Positions 46,424 to 54,892 of a stretch of DNA of 64,000 nt are shown here, in pieces. The notes under the pieces were generated by a model. It was not told where the DNA came from. It saw only the letters and a list, made by a program, of their open reading frames with translations, and searched no databases. Position numbers and translations under genes: made by a program. Source of the DNA: VFBF01 sp964530695 (GTDB taxonomy: Bacteria > Pseudomonadota > Alphaproteobacteria > Caulobacterales > Aquidulcibacteraceae); contig CAZGYQ010000004.1 of NCBI GenBank assembly GCA_964530695.1, positions 1-64,000 on the forward strand, read 5' to 3'. Position 1 is the first letter of the stretch; every line of letters starts with the position of its first letter.

Positions 46424-47476
46424 ATGGCCCCTTCCCGCCCCAACGCAAAGAAGGCCGAAGGCGGCGCGGTGATGAGCGTCTCCGAGCTGAACGGTCCGCA
46501 GAAGGCCGCGATCATCGTGCTTTCGCTCGGCGCGGACGCCGAGGCCGTTCTCAAGCTGTTCGAGGAAGACGAACTCAAGGAAGTCTCGCAGGCGATGTCC
46601 AACCTCGGCATCGTCGACTCCAGCGTCGTCGAACAGCTGATCATCGAGTTCGTCCAGCAGCTGTCCACATCGGGTCGCGTCGTCGGTTCGCAGTCGGCGA
46701 CCGAACGTCTGCTCGCCAGCTTCCTCCCGCGCGACAAGGTCGACCAGCTGATGGAAGACATCCGCGGCCCGGCGGGCCGCACGATGTGGGACAAACTGGG
46801 CAACGTGAACGAACAGGTGCTCGCCAACTACCTGAAGAACGAATATCCCCAGACCGTGGCCGTGGTGCTTTCCAAGGTGAAGCCCGACCATGCCGCGCGC
46901 GTGCTCGCGGCCCTGCCCGACGATTTCGCCATCGAATGCGTGCACCGGATGTTGCGCATGGAACCTGTGCAACGCGACATCCTCGACAAGATCGAAGGCA
47001 CCCTGCGCGCCGAATTCATGTCCAACCTCGCGCGAACGCCCAAGCGCGACAGCCACGAACTCATGGCCGAAATCTTCAACACGTTCGACCGCCAGACCGA
47101 GGCGCGCTTCGTCGCCGCGCTGGAAGAGCGCTCGCGCGAGGCGGCCGAACGCATCCGCGCGCTCATGTTCGTGTTCGAGGACCTCAAGCGGCTCGACGCC
47201 GGCGGCGCACAGACGCTCATGCGCGTCGCCGACAAGGCCGACCTCGCGCTGGCGCTCAAGGGCGCCTCCGATGAACTGCGCCAGCTTTTCCTGTCCAACA
47301 TGTCCGAACGCGCCAGCAAGATTCTCAAGGACGACATGGCCGCAATGGGGCCGGTGCGCCTGAAGGACGTCGAAGGCGCGCAGACGCGCATGGTTCAGGC
47401 CGCCAAGGATCTCGCGGAGCGCGGCGAGATCATGCTGGCCGGCAATGGCGGCGGCGAAGAGGAACTCATCTATTGA
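46424..47476 (+). CDS. fliG: Flagellar motor switch protein FliG
   Basis: 350 residues. FliG binds FliF and transmits torque from the stator. N-domain 'LNGPQKAAIIVLSLGADAEAVLKLFEEDELKEVSQAMSNLG', middle domain with 'LGNVNEQVLANYLKNEYPQTVAVVLSKVKPDHAARVL', and C-terminal charged torque helix with 'DDMAAMGPVRLKDVEGAQTRMV'. ATG 46424 is three bases after fliF; the usual family N-terminus begins about 18 residues later (MSVSELNG, 46472), so either start is possible. Confidence 0.94.
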   Translation: MAPSRPNAKKAEGGAVMSVSELNGPQKAAIIVLSLGADAEAVLKLFEEDELKEVSQAMSNLGIVDSSVVEQLIIEFVQQLSTSGRVVGSQSATERLLASFLPRDKVDQLMEDIRGPAGRTMWDKLGNVNEQVLANYLKNEYPQTVAVVLSKVKPDHAARVLAALPDDFAIECVHRMLRMEPVQRDILDKIEGTLRAEFMSNLARTPKRDSHELMAEIFNTFDRQTEARFVAALEERSREAAERIRALMFVFEDLKRLDAGGAQTLMRVADKADLALALKGASDELRQLFLSNMSERASKILKDDMAAMGPVRLKDVEGAQTRMVQAAKDLAERGEIMLAGNGGGEEELIY

Positions 47477-48090
47477 GCGACATCATCGCCATCCGCCGCT
47501 ATGCGTTCGAAACGGTGTTCGATGCCGATGGCGCCATTCTGAGCGAAGGCGCCGCGGCGCCGATGTATTCAGCCGCCGACCTTGAGCGCGAACGCGCGGC
47601 AGGCTTCGAGGCGGGCCGCCAGAGCGAGGCCGTGCGCGTCGAAGCCGAAACAGTCGCCACGCTCGCGGCGATCGCGCAGTCCACTGCACGTCTGTGCGAG
47701 CGCACCACCGCCGACCGGCGCGCGATGGCCGAGGATGCGGCGCGTCTCGCGCTCGTGGCGGCCCGCAAGGTCGCGGGTGCTGCGCTTGCGGCGTTTGGCG
47801 AGGACCGTGTGGTCGCCGCGCTCGACGCCGCGTTCGAAACCTTCGTCCACGCGCCCCGTCTGGTCGTGCGCGTCGGCCCCGACATGGACCGACTGCGCAC
47901 GCGTCTTGAGGACGTCGCGCGCGATCATGGTTTTCCGGGCACGCTGGTCGTGCGCGTCGAAGCCGGCCTGCAACAGGGCGATGTGTCCATCGACTGGGGC
48001 GAAGGCGCCATGTCGGTGAGCAGCGAGGAGGCCTTCCGCCGCATCGACGAGGTCATCGCCGCCACCCTTTCCGTGGAGCAACACGCATGA
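47473..48090 (+). CDS. fliH: Flagellar export regulator FliH (FlbE type)
   Basis: 205 residues. Helical Ala/Arg/Glu-rich protein with the FliH-like C-terminal domain (~110-200), including 'VVRVGPDMDRLRTRLEDVA' and 'EAGLQQGDVSIDWGEGAMSVSSEEAFRRIDEVI'. FliH holds the FliI ATPase and tethers it to the switch; no fliI is found here. The start is TTG 47473, overlapping the fliG stop (TTGA). Position and length fit the Caulobacter flbE gene. Confidence 0.85.
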   Translation: MSDIIAIRRYAFETVFDADGAILSEGAAAPMYSAADLERERAAGFEAGRQSEAVRVEAETVATLAAIAQSTARLCERTTADRRAMAEDAARLALVAARKVAGAALAAFGEDRVVAALDAAFETFVHAPRLVVRVGPDMDRLRTRLEDVARDHGFPGTLVVRVEAGLQQGDVSIDWGEGAMSVSSEEAFRRIDEVIAATLSVEQHA

Positions 48091-48416
48091 GCGCCGACAC
48101 GCCGTTCGACCTGGAATCGCTTGAACACAACATGCCTGCGGGCGCCGACGACGGCGCAATGCACACCGCGGCCGAACTCGCGCCGGTTTTCGATGTGCCG
48201 GTGAAGATCCAGGCGGTGCTGGGCAAGACGAGCGTGGATGTTGCAACCCTTCTGCGGCTGAGCCGCGGATCGGTGCTCGAACTCGACCGCAAGGTCGGCG
48301 AGGCGATCGACATCTACGTGAACAACCGCCTCGTCGCGCGCGGCGAGGTGGTGCTCGTGGAAGAACGCCTCGGTGTAACCATGACGGAAATCATCAAGGA
48401 CGGCGAAACGTCCTGA
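48087..48416 (+). CDS. fliN: Flagellar motor switch protein FliN
   Basis: 109 residues. The surface presentation domain is clear: 'VPVKIQAVLGKTSVDVATLLRLSRGSVLELDRKVGEAIDIYVNNRLVARGEVVLVEERLGVTMTEIIK'. FliN builds the C-ring. ATG 48087 overlaps the fliH stop by ATGA, so the genes are co-translated. Confidence 0.96.
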   Translation: MSADTPFDLESLEHNMPAGADDGAMHTAAELAPVFDVPVKIQAVLGKTSVDVATLLRLSRGSVLELDRKVGEAIDIYVNNRLVARGEVVLVEERLGVTMTEIIKDGETS

Positions 48417-48429
48417 GGAAGAACCCCTG

Positions 48430-49782
48430 ATGCGAATTCTCATTGTTGGTCCGCTTAACGGACAGATCGCGGCGGCGACGAAGATCGCGATGGATCGCGG
48501 CGCCAAGGTCGCACACGTCGACACCGGAGAGCAGGCGACGACCGCGCTGCGCAACGGCCGTGGCGCCGATCTCCTGATGGTCGATGTACGCATCGACATC
48601 GCCGGCCTTATCGCGGCCAACGAAGCCGAACGGATAGCGGTGCCGGTGATCGCGTGCGGCATCGAGACCGATCCCGAAACCGCCGGCCGCGCGATCCGCG
48701 CCGGCGCGCTCGAATTCGTGCCGCTGCCGCCGGACGCGGCGCTGATCGCGGCCGTGCTGCAGGCGATCTCGCGCGACACCCGCGACCTCGTGGCGACCGA
48801 TCCCGCGATGAAGCAGGTCATCGCGCTCGCCGACCAGATTGCGGGTTCCGACGCCTCGGTGCTGATCACCGGCGAAAGCGGCGTCGGCAAGGAAGTGATG
48901 GCGCGTCACGTCCACGCGCAGTCAAAACGCGCCAGCGCGCCGTTCATCGCCATCAACGTCGCCGCGATCCCCGATAACCTCCTGGAATCGGAACTTTTCG
49001 GCCACGAGCGCGGCGCCTTCACCGGCGCGGTGGCGCGGCGCATCGGCAAGTTCGAGGAAGCCGACGGCGGCACGCTCCTGCTCGACGAAATCAGCGAGAT
49101 GGACCTGCGCCTGCAGGCCAAGCTCCTGCGCGCCATCCAGGAACGCGTGATCGACCGTCTCGGCGGCGCCAAGCCCGTGCCTGTGAACATCCGCATCCTG
49201 GCGACCGCCAACCGCGATCTCGCGCAGTGCGTGCGCGACGGCACGTTCCGCGAGGACCTGCTCTATCGCCTGAACGTCGTGAACCTGCGCATTCCGCCGC
49301 TGCGCGAACGCAAGGGCGACATCGCCGCGCTCGCGAACTTCTTCGTGCGCAAGTACGGCGAGTCCAACGGACGGCCCGGCCGCGTGCTGAACGCCGCCGC
49401 GCTCGAGGCGGTGATGAATTATCGCTGGCCCGGCAACGTGCGCGAACTCGAGAACGCGATGCACCGCGCGGTGCTGTTGTCCAACGGCGCCGAGATCGGT
49501 CCGGACGCCATCCGCGCGCCCGACGGCGCGCCCGTGGGCTCGAGCGCGCCGCGCACGGACGCCGCCGCGCGCGCCGTCGACGCCGCGCGCGGCATGGTCG
49601 GCAAGACCGTTGCCGAAGTGGAACAGGATCTCATCCTCGACACGCTCACGCATTGCCTCGGCAATCGCACGCACGCTGCAAACATCCTTGGGATTTCGAT
49701 ACGAACATTGCGCAACAAGCTGAAGCAGTATTCTGAGGAAGGCATCGATGTGCCGCCGCCCCCGATGGGCGTGGCGGCCTGA
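48430..49782 (+). CDS. flbD: Sigma-54-dependent flagellar regulator FlbD
   Basis: 450 residues. A degenerate receiver (1-120) lacks the usual N-terminal acidic pair. Next is the AAA+ domain with Walker A GESGVGKE (148-155), the sigma-54 contact GAFTGA (195-200), 'TLLLDEISEMD' and 'RYPGNVRELEN'-like 'YRWPGNVRELENAMHRA'. A Fis-type HTH (~405-445) ends it. FlbD activates class III/IV flagellar promoters and represses fliF in Caulobacter; the FliX partner is not in the window. It lies 13 bases after fliN. Confidence 0.95.
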   Translation: MRILIVGPLNGQIAAATKIAMDRGAKVAHVDTGEQATTALRNGRGADLLMVDVRIDIAGLIAANEAERIAVPVIACGIETDPETAGRAIRAGALEFVPLPPDAALIAAVLQAISRDTRDLVATDPAMKQVIALADQIAGSDASVLITGESGVGKEVMARHVHAQSKRASAPFIAINVAAIPDNLLESELFGHERGAFTGAVARRIGKFEEADGGTLLLDEISEMDLRLQAKLLRAIQERVIDRLGGAKPVPVNIRILATANRDLAQCVRDGTFREDLLYRLNVVNLRIPPLRERKGDIAALANFFVRKYGESNGRPGRVLNAAALEAVMNYRWPGNVRELENAMHRAVLLSNGAEIGPDAIRAPDGAPVGSSAPRTDAAARAVDAARGMVGKTVAEVEQDLILDTLTHCLGNRTHAANILGISIRTLRNKLKQYSEEGIDVPPPPMGVAA

Positions 49783-49828
49783 CAACTGAGTTTTCGCGAC
49801 GTCCCGTCTTTCGATCGAGTAACCGCAC

Positions 49829-51925
49829 ATGAGCGACGCCGCACAGCCGCAAGGCATCCTCCCCGACTTGGCGACCGTCGCCAAAAGCGCGCTGCGCGGG
49901 GAAGTCTATCTCGCCGCGGCGGTGCTCTTCATCCTGGCGATCCTGCTGGTGCCGCTGCCGGCGTGGTTCATGGATTTCCTGCTGGCGATCTCGATCACGT
50001 CCTCGGTGCTGGTGCTGATGACCGCGCTCCTGATCAAGCGGCCGCTGGAATTCACCGCCTTCCCGACCGTACTGCTGCTGACCACGCTCTTCCGCCTCGC
50101 TCTGAACGTCGCCTCGACGCGCCTGATCCTCAGCCACGGCCATACGGGCCCCGACGCCGCCGGCCAGGTGATCAACGCCTTCGGCGAATTCGTCATGCAG
50201 GGCAATTTCATCATCGGGGTGATCGTCTTCATCATCCTGATCATCGTAAACTTCGTGGTGATCACCCGCGGTTCTACGCGGATCGCGGAAGTCGCCGCGC
50301 GCTTCACCCTCGACGCCATGCCCGGCAAGCAGATGGCCGTCGACAGCGATCTCTCCTCCGGCCTCATCGACGAGGCGACGGCGAAAAAGCGGCGCAAGGA
50401 ACTCGAAGAAGAATCCAACTTCTTCGGGGCCATGGACGGCGCGTCCAAGTTCGTGCGCGGCGACGCGATCGCGGCGCTGCTGATCACCGCCATCAACATC
50501 GTCGGCGGCATCATCATCGGCATGGCGAGCCACCAGCTGCCGTTCGGCGAAGCGGCCGACCACTATACGCGCCTGACGGTGGGCGAAGGCCTCGTCGCAC
50601 AGGTGCCGTCGCTGATCATCTCGGTGGCCGCGGGCCTGCTCGTGGCGAAGGCCGGCGTCGAAGGCGCCGCCGACAAGGCGCTCGCGCGCCAGCTCGCATC
50701 GTATCCCCCGGCGCTCGGCATGGTCAGCGCGTGCGCATTCATCGCCGGCATCCTGCCGGGAATGCCGATCATTCCGTTCTTCGCGCTCGCCGCCGGTTCG
50801 GGGCTGCTCGCCTGGCGCCTGCGCGGATCGACGAAGGCCCGCGAGGACGCCGAGATCGCGGCGACCCAACCCGCCGCGGCCCCAGTGACGGAAGAAACGC
50901 CCGCGCAATCGCTGGCGATGGACGACGTGCGCATCGAACTGGGTTTCGGACTTCTGTCGCTGCTCAACGAAGTGCAGGGCCGACGCCTCACCGACCAGAT
51001 CCGCGCGCTGCGCAAGTCGCTGGCGCAGGAGCTCGGCTTCGTCACGCCGCAGGTGCGCATCCTCGACAACGTGCAGATCGGCCCGGATGAATACGTCATC
51101 CGCGTGCGCGAAATGGAAGCCGGCAAGGGCAAGCTGAAACTCGGCGCGCTGCTGGCGATGGATCCTTCCGGCGCGGGCGTGGCCATCGCCGGCGAGCCGG
51201 TCAAGGAGCCCGCCTTCGGCCTCGACGCCACGTGGATCGACGATTCCGCGCGCGAGGAAGCGGCGTTCCGCGGCTACACCGTCGTCGATCCCGCCACCGT
51301 GCTCGCCACGCACCTCACCGAGATCGTCAAGGAATACATGGGCGAACTGCTCACCTTCTCGGAGGTGAAAAAACTCATCAAGGAATTGCCGAAGGACACG
51401 CAGACGCTGCTCGACGACGTGGCGCCAACGCACATCTCATGGTCCGGCATCCAGCGCGTGCTGCAGAACCTGCTGCGCGAGCGCGTGTCGATCCGCGACC
51501 TCGGCGCCATCGTGGAGGCGATCGCGGAAGCCGCACCCGCCACGCACGACCTCGTGCAGATCACCGAACACGTCCGCGCGCGTCTGGCGCGCCAGATTTC
51601 CTTCCAGCATCAGGGGCACACCGGCTTCCTGCCGATCGTCACGCTGTCGCCGGCGTGGGAGCAGACGTTTGCGGAAGCGCTGATCGGCGAACGCGGCGAA
51701 AGGCAGCTCTCGCTCGCGCCATCGAAACTGCACCAGTTTGTCGCCGATGTACGCCAGGCGTTCGAACAGGCGGCGCGCGAGGGCGAAACGCCCGTGCTGC
51801 TGACCAGTCCCGCGATCCGCCCCTATGTGCGCTCGCTCATTGAGCGTTTCCGCGCCGCCACGGCCGTGATGTCGCAGAGCGAAGTGCACCCGAAGGCGCG
51901 CCTGAAGTCCTGCGGCCAGATCTGA
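49829..51925 (+). CDS. flhA: Flagellar export gate protein FlhA
   Basis: 698 residues. Eight predicted membrane segments fill the first ~320 residues, with the family motifs 'PLPAWFMDFLLAISITSSVLVL', 'FPTVLLLTTLFRLALNVASTRLIL' and 'FVVITRGSTRIAEVAARFTLDAMPGKQMAVDSDL'; the cytosolic domain (~350-690) follows. FlhA forms the nonameric ring that receives chaperone-bound substrates. It closes the operon; no flhB or fliR follows. Confidence 0.97.
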   Translation: MSDAAQPQGILPDLATVAKSALRGEVYLAAAVLFILAILLVPLPAWFMDFLLAISITSSVLVLMTALLIKRPLEFTAFPTVLLLTTLFRLALNVASTRLILSHGHTGPDAAGQVINAFGEFVMQGNFIIGVIVFIILIIVNFVVITRGSTRIAEVAARFTLDAMPGKQMAVDSDLSSGLIDEATAKKRRKELEEESNFFGAMDGASKFVRGDAIAALLITAINIVGGIIIGMASHQLPFGEAADHYTRLTVGEGLVAQVPSLIISVAAGLLVAKAGVEGAADKALARQLASYPPALGMVSACAFIAGILPGMPIIPFFALAAGSGLLAWRLRGSTKAREDAEIAATQPAAAPVTEETPAQSLAMDDVRIELGFGLLSLLNEVQGRRLTDQIRALRKSLAQELGFVTPQVRILDNVQIGPDEYVIRVREMEAGKGKLKLGALLAMDPSGAGVAIAGEPVKEPAFGLDATWIDDSAREEAAFRGYTVVDPATVLATHLTEIVKEYMGELLTFSEVKKLIKELPKDTQTLLDDVAPTHISWSGIQRVLQNLLRERVSIRDLGAIVEAIAEAAPATHDLVQITEHVRARLARQISFQHQGHTGFLPIVTLSPAWEQTFAEALIGERGERQLSLAPSKLHQFVADVRQAFEQAAREGETPVLLTSPAIRPYVRSLIERFRAATAVMSQSEVHPKARLKSCGQI

Positions 51926-51958
51926 GAACCCCACCACAGACTTGGACAACCGAAACTG

Positions 51959-51985
51959 CCGTGCTTCCCCTCGCGGGGAAGGACG
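51959..51985. repeat. Collapsed family B repeat behind flhA
   Basis: CCGTGCTTCCCC, the left end of the family B element, is joined directly to CTCGCGGGGAAGGACG, its right end. The result is a single hairpin. It looks like a full element that lost its middle, and may serve as the end of the flagellar operon. Confidence 0.6.
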
Positions 51986-52021
51986 TCAGTCGCGCGTGTG
52001 CGGACGCAAACTCGCTGAAGC

Positions 52022-52216
52022 TCAGCCCCGTTCGCGCAGCGCGGCCTGGCGCAGCAGACGCTCATCCTTCGGCGTCTTCGTCTCCGCATCGACGATGTAG
52101 ACGTTGATCACGCCGCGCTTGCGGTAGGCGGCGGCGACCGCGAGCGCTTCGGTGGCGGTGACGCAGGGGTCGGCCTTCGTGTCAGGCGGCACGCCCGCAT
52201 GGACAATATACGACAT
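52022..52216 (-). CDS. Small hypothetical protein
   Basis: 64 residues, no family recognised: MSYIVHAGVPPDTKADPCVT, then an Ala/Arg helix and 'VINVYIVDAETKTPKDERLL'. It has a good ribosome binding site (CGGGAGCGC, about eight bases before ATG 52216) and codon use like its neighbours. No signal or membrane segment. Alone on the minus strand, divergent from the sugar dehydrogenase gene. Confidence 0.65.
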   Translation of the reverse strand: MSYIVHAGVPPDTKADPCVTATEALAVAAAYRKRGVINVYIVDAETKTPKDERLLRQAALRERG

Positions 52217-52340
52217 CGTGCGCTCCCGTGCGGCTCGTGACCACTTCCTACGGCGAACGCGTGCGCCCGGAAAGGACCTTGCGCTGCGGGCGTCACGGTC
52301 TAGGTTTCCGCGCGACAAGAACCTGATCGGAACCGCCGCC

Positions 52341-53645
52341 ATGCGCCTGAGCCTCCCCCTTCTCGCCATCGTCGCCGGGCTGTCGCTGGCGGCGTGCTCG
52401 CAGTCAAAGCCCGACGCAACCGGCACCTTCGGGCCGAACCCGAAGATCGGCGCGCCGACGGCGGGCGCCATTCCGACGCTGAACAACGCCAAGGCCGTGG
52501 GCTGGCCCGCGGGCGGCGCGCCGGTTCCCGCGGCGGGCCTAACGGTCACGCGCTACGCGGAAGGCCTCGCGCATCCGCGCTGGCTCTATCTGCTGCCGAA
52601 CGGCGACGTGCTCGTCGCGGAGGCGAGCAGCCATCCCTCGGCCGGCAAGGGCCTTGAGACGCAGGTCGCCAACAACCTGATGCGCAGCGGCGGCGCGTTC
52701 GCCGATGCGGCCAACCACATCACGCTGCTGCGCGATTCCGATGGCGACGGCGACGTCGACCTGCAACGCCAGTTCATCGGCGGTCTGAGCCAGCCGACGG
52801 GCATGGCGCTCGTCGGCGACAGCCTCTACGTCGCCAACACCGACGCGCTGCTGCGCTTCCCGTACGCGGCGGACGTGACGAGCATCTCGACGCCGGGCGA
52901 GAAAATCATCGATCTCCCCAACAATCCGCCCAACAACGGCCACTGGACGCGCACGCTCGCGGCGAGCGCGGATGGAACGAAACTGTTCATCGCCATCGGC
53001 TCGGCCAGCAACATCGGCGAAGCGGGAGCCGAGATCGAAAGGGACCGCGCCGCGATCTGGGAGCTGGATCTGGCGACGAAAGCGCATCGCGTCTTCGCGT
53101 CCGGCCTGCGCAATCCCGTCGGCATCGGCTGGGAGCCGACGACGCAGACGCTGTGGACGTCCGTCAACGAGCGCGACCTGCTCGGCGACGACCTCGTGCC
53201 GGACTACTTCACCAGCGTGAAGGACGGCGCGTTCTACGGCTGGCCCTGGTCGTATTACGGCCAGCATGTCGATGCGCGCGTGACGCCGCAGGACGCCGCG
53301 ATGGTCGCGCGCGCCATCGCCCCGGACTACGCGCTGGGCGCACACACCGCTTCGCTCGGGCTGCACTTCTACACGGGAACAGCGCTGCCGGCCGCGTATC
53401 GCGGCGGCGCCTTCATCGGCCAGCACGGCTCGTGGAACAGGAGCGTGCCCGCCGGCTACAAGGTGATCTTCGTGCCCTTCGCCGACGGAAAACCGAGCGG
53501 CCCGCCGCAGGATTTCCTCACCGGCTTCCTCAACGCGCGCGATGAAGCGCAAGGCCGCCCCGTCGGCGTCGCGCAGGATCGCACCGGCGCCATCCTCGTG
53601 GCCGACGACGTGGGCAAGATCGTGTGGCGCGTGGCGCCGCTGTAG
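52341..53645 (+). CDS. PQQ-dependent sugar dehydrogenase (GSDH/sorbosone family), lipoprotein
   Basis: 434 residues. The signal MRLSLPLLAIVAGLSLAAC ends in lipobox LAAC (C19). The beta-propeller contains 'LAHPRWLYLLPNGDVLVAEAS', 'NNGHWTRTLAASADGTKLFIAIGSASNIGE', 'FASGLRNPVGIGWEP' and 'QHGSWNRSVPAGYKVI', as in soluble glucose/sorbosone dehydrogenase proteins that use PQQ and calcium in the periplasm. Whether it binds PQQ here is unproven. ATG 52341 matches the signal peptide. A CinA-domain gene follows after two bases. Confidence 0.88.
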   Translation: MRLSLPLLAIVAGLSLAACSQSKPDATGTFGPNPKIGAPTAGAIPTLNNAKAVGWPAGGAPVPAAGLTVTRYAEGLAHPRWLYLLPNGDVLVAEASSHPSAGKGLETQVANNLMRSGGAFADAANHITLLRDSDGDGDVDLQRQFIGGLSQPTGMALVGDSLYVANTDALLRFPYAADVTSISTPGEKIIDLPNNPPNNGHWTRTLAASADGTKLFIAIGSASNIGEAGAEIERDRAAIWELDLATKAHRVFASGLRNPVGIGWEPTTQTLWTSVNERDLLGDDLVPDYFTSVKDGAFYGWPWSYYGQHVDARVTPQDAAMVARAIAPDYALGAHTASLGLHFYTGTALPAAYRGGAFIGQHGSWNRSVPAGYKVIFVPFADGKPSGPPQDFLTGFLNARDEAQGRPVGVAQDRTGAILVADDVGKIVWRVAPL

Positions 53646-53647
53646 AC

Positions 53648-54109
53648 ATGCACTCCCTTCTCCCCATCGCCGCGCGCGCGGGCGAGCTGCTCAAGTCGCG
53701 CAATGAAACCATCGCCATCGCGGAATCCTCCGCCGGCGGGCTGATCTCGGCGGCGCTGCTCGCCGTGCCGGGCGCGAGCGCGTATTTTCTTGGCGGCGGC
53801 GTCGTATACACTGTGGAATCACGCCTGGCGCTGCTGCAGATGCCGCGCGAGGACATCATCCGCTCCAGCGAGCAGAGCGCGCTCAATCTCGCCCGCGCCG
53901 TGCGCAAACAGCTCGGCGCCACGTGGGCGCTCGGCGAAACGGGCGCTGCGGGCCCGACAGGTCCGTCGGGTCGCCTTTTCCTCGCGGTGACAGGGCCGTT
54001 CGAGATCACGCTGCACGAGGAGACCGGCGTCGAGGATCGCGCGGAGAACATGCGCCGCTTCGCGAAGAGCGCGCTGACGCTGCTCGTCGACGTCCTGGAG
54101 AAAGCCTAG
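53648..54109 (+). CDS. CinA-domain nicotinamide-nucleotide amidase (PncC-like)
   Basis: 153 residues made up only of the CinA C-terminal domain: 'IAIAESSAGGLISAALLAVPGASAYFLGGGVVYT', 'LARAVRKQLGATWALGETGAAGPTG'. The domain hydrolyses NMN to nicotinate mononucleotide and ammonia in pyridine-nucleotide salvage. The usual N-terminal MoaB-like domain is absent, so this is the stand-alone PncC form. ATG 53648 is just two bases after the dehydrogenase stop. Confidence 0.88.
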   Translation: MHSLLPIAARAGELLKSRNETIAIAESSAGGLISAALLAVPGASAYFLGGGVVYTVESRLALLQMPREDIIRSSEQSALNLARAVRKQLGATWALGETGAAGPTGPSGRLFLAVTGPFEITLHEETGVEDRAENMRRFAKSALTLLVDVLEKA

Positions 54110-54120
54110 CGCCTGGTCAC

Positions 54121-54256
54121 CGCGCTTCCCCGTGAGGGGAAGCTGTCGCGCCGAAGGCGTGACTGATGGGGCGGCAAGCTCAATTTCAACGGGAAGCCGC
54201 CGCCCCATCCGTCATTCGCTTCGCGAATGCCACCTTCCCCTCGCGGGGAAGGACGG
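54121..54256. repeat. ~135-bp nested palindromic repeat (family B, copy 2)
   Basis: Same ends and order as the element at 19821: GCTTCCCCGTGAGGGGAAGC, GTGACTGATGGGGCGG, GCCGCCGCCCCATCCGTCA, CCTTCCCCTCGCGGGGAAGG. The inner arms differ (GCGCCGAAGGCG against CAGTGCGCAGCACTG), yet each keeps its own pairing. Lies between convergent genes. Confidence 0.85.
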
Positions 54257-54289
54257 AGTCGGCGCCGGTCGCAGATTGTTCGCGTGGTC

Positions 54290-54712
54290 TCAGTCCCGCG
54301 CGCGGCCGCGCCGTGCGGGCATGGCGGCCTCGATGTCGCGGCGAAATCCCACCGGATCGGCGATGATCGGCGTCAGCCAGGAATCGTCCCCCGTGCCGTG
54401 GATGGTCAGCCGGCCGTAGCCGAACAGCGTGCCGAGGAAATCCTGATCGATCTGCACGGACTCGATGCTCTCAAGCCCCATGTCCACCACGCGCCGCTCG
54501 AGAAATCCGAACTTGCGGATGAGCCGGCGGTCGGTAACCGCGATTTCCGTCGTCAGGTTGAAGATCACCTGCTGAATGAAGATCCACACGCCGACGAGCA
54601 CGATCCCGAGCACGATCAGCGCCCCCCAGGCCCGCACCCACAGCACCCAGTGCAGACGCGCCGTCGCGTGGACCTTCTCCCCCGGCGCCAGGGCCTGCGT
54701 GATGTAGCTCAT
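54290..54712 (-). CDS. PH-domain membrane protein (YdbS/bPH2 type)
   Basis: 140 residues. A hydrophobic pair of segments (~22-48, 'LHWVLWVRAWGALIVLGIVLVG' and on) precedes a bacterial PH domain (~50-130) with 'TEIAVTDRRLIRKFGFLERRVVDMGLESIESVQIDQ' and 'FGYGRLTIHGTG'. These proteins are membrane anchored with an unknown ligand. ATG 54712. Confidence 0.85.
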   Translation of the reverse strand: MSYITQALAPGEKVHATARLHWVLWVRAWGALIVLGIVLVGVWIFIQQVIFNLTTEIAVTDRRLIRKFGFLERRVVDMGLESIESVQIDQDFLGTLFGYGRLTIHGTGDDSWLTPIIADPVGFRRDIEAAMPARRGRARD

Positions 54713-54810
54713 GTGTCTTCAGCCCCTCGACCTTGCGGCGAACCTAACGCGCGAACGCCGCCGAGGCCACGACGGAGATCAAGGGCGGCAACGGCTGTAT
54801 CCGGCGGATT

Positions 54811-54852
54811 TCATTGTCTTTCGATATGGCTTCTCATTGTCTTTCGATATGG
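54811..54852. repeat. 19-bp direct repeat, period 23, before the M13 peptidase gene
   Basis: TCATTGTCTTTCGATATGG occurs at 54811-54829 and again unchanged at 54834-54852, separated by CTTC. It ends 40 bases before the peptidase start. Direct repeats at about two helical turns are typical of regulator binding sites; the regulator is unknown. Confidence 0.7.
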
Positions 54853-54892
54853 ATATGGTTCCGTCACACCGAATTCGCGGGAGGATCATACC

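Noticed and set aside
54121..54256. CRISPR-like or attachment-site reading of the family B repeat
   Set aside because: The copies are single, far apart and palindromic, with no spacers, integrase or cas genes.
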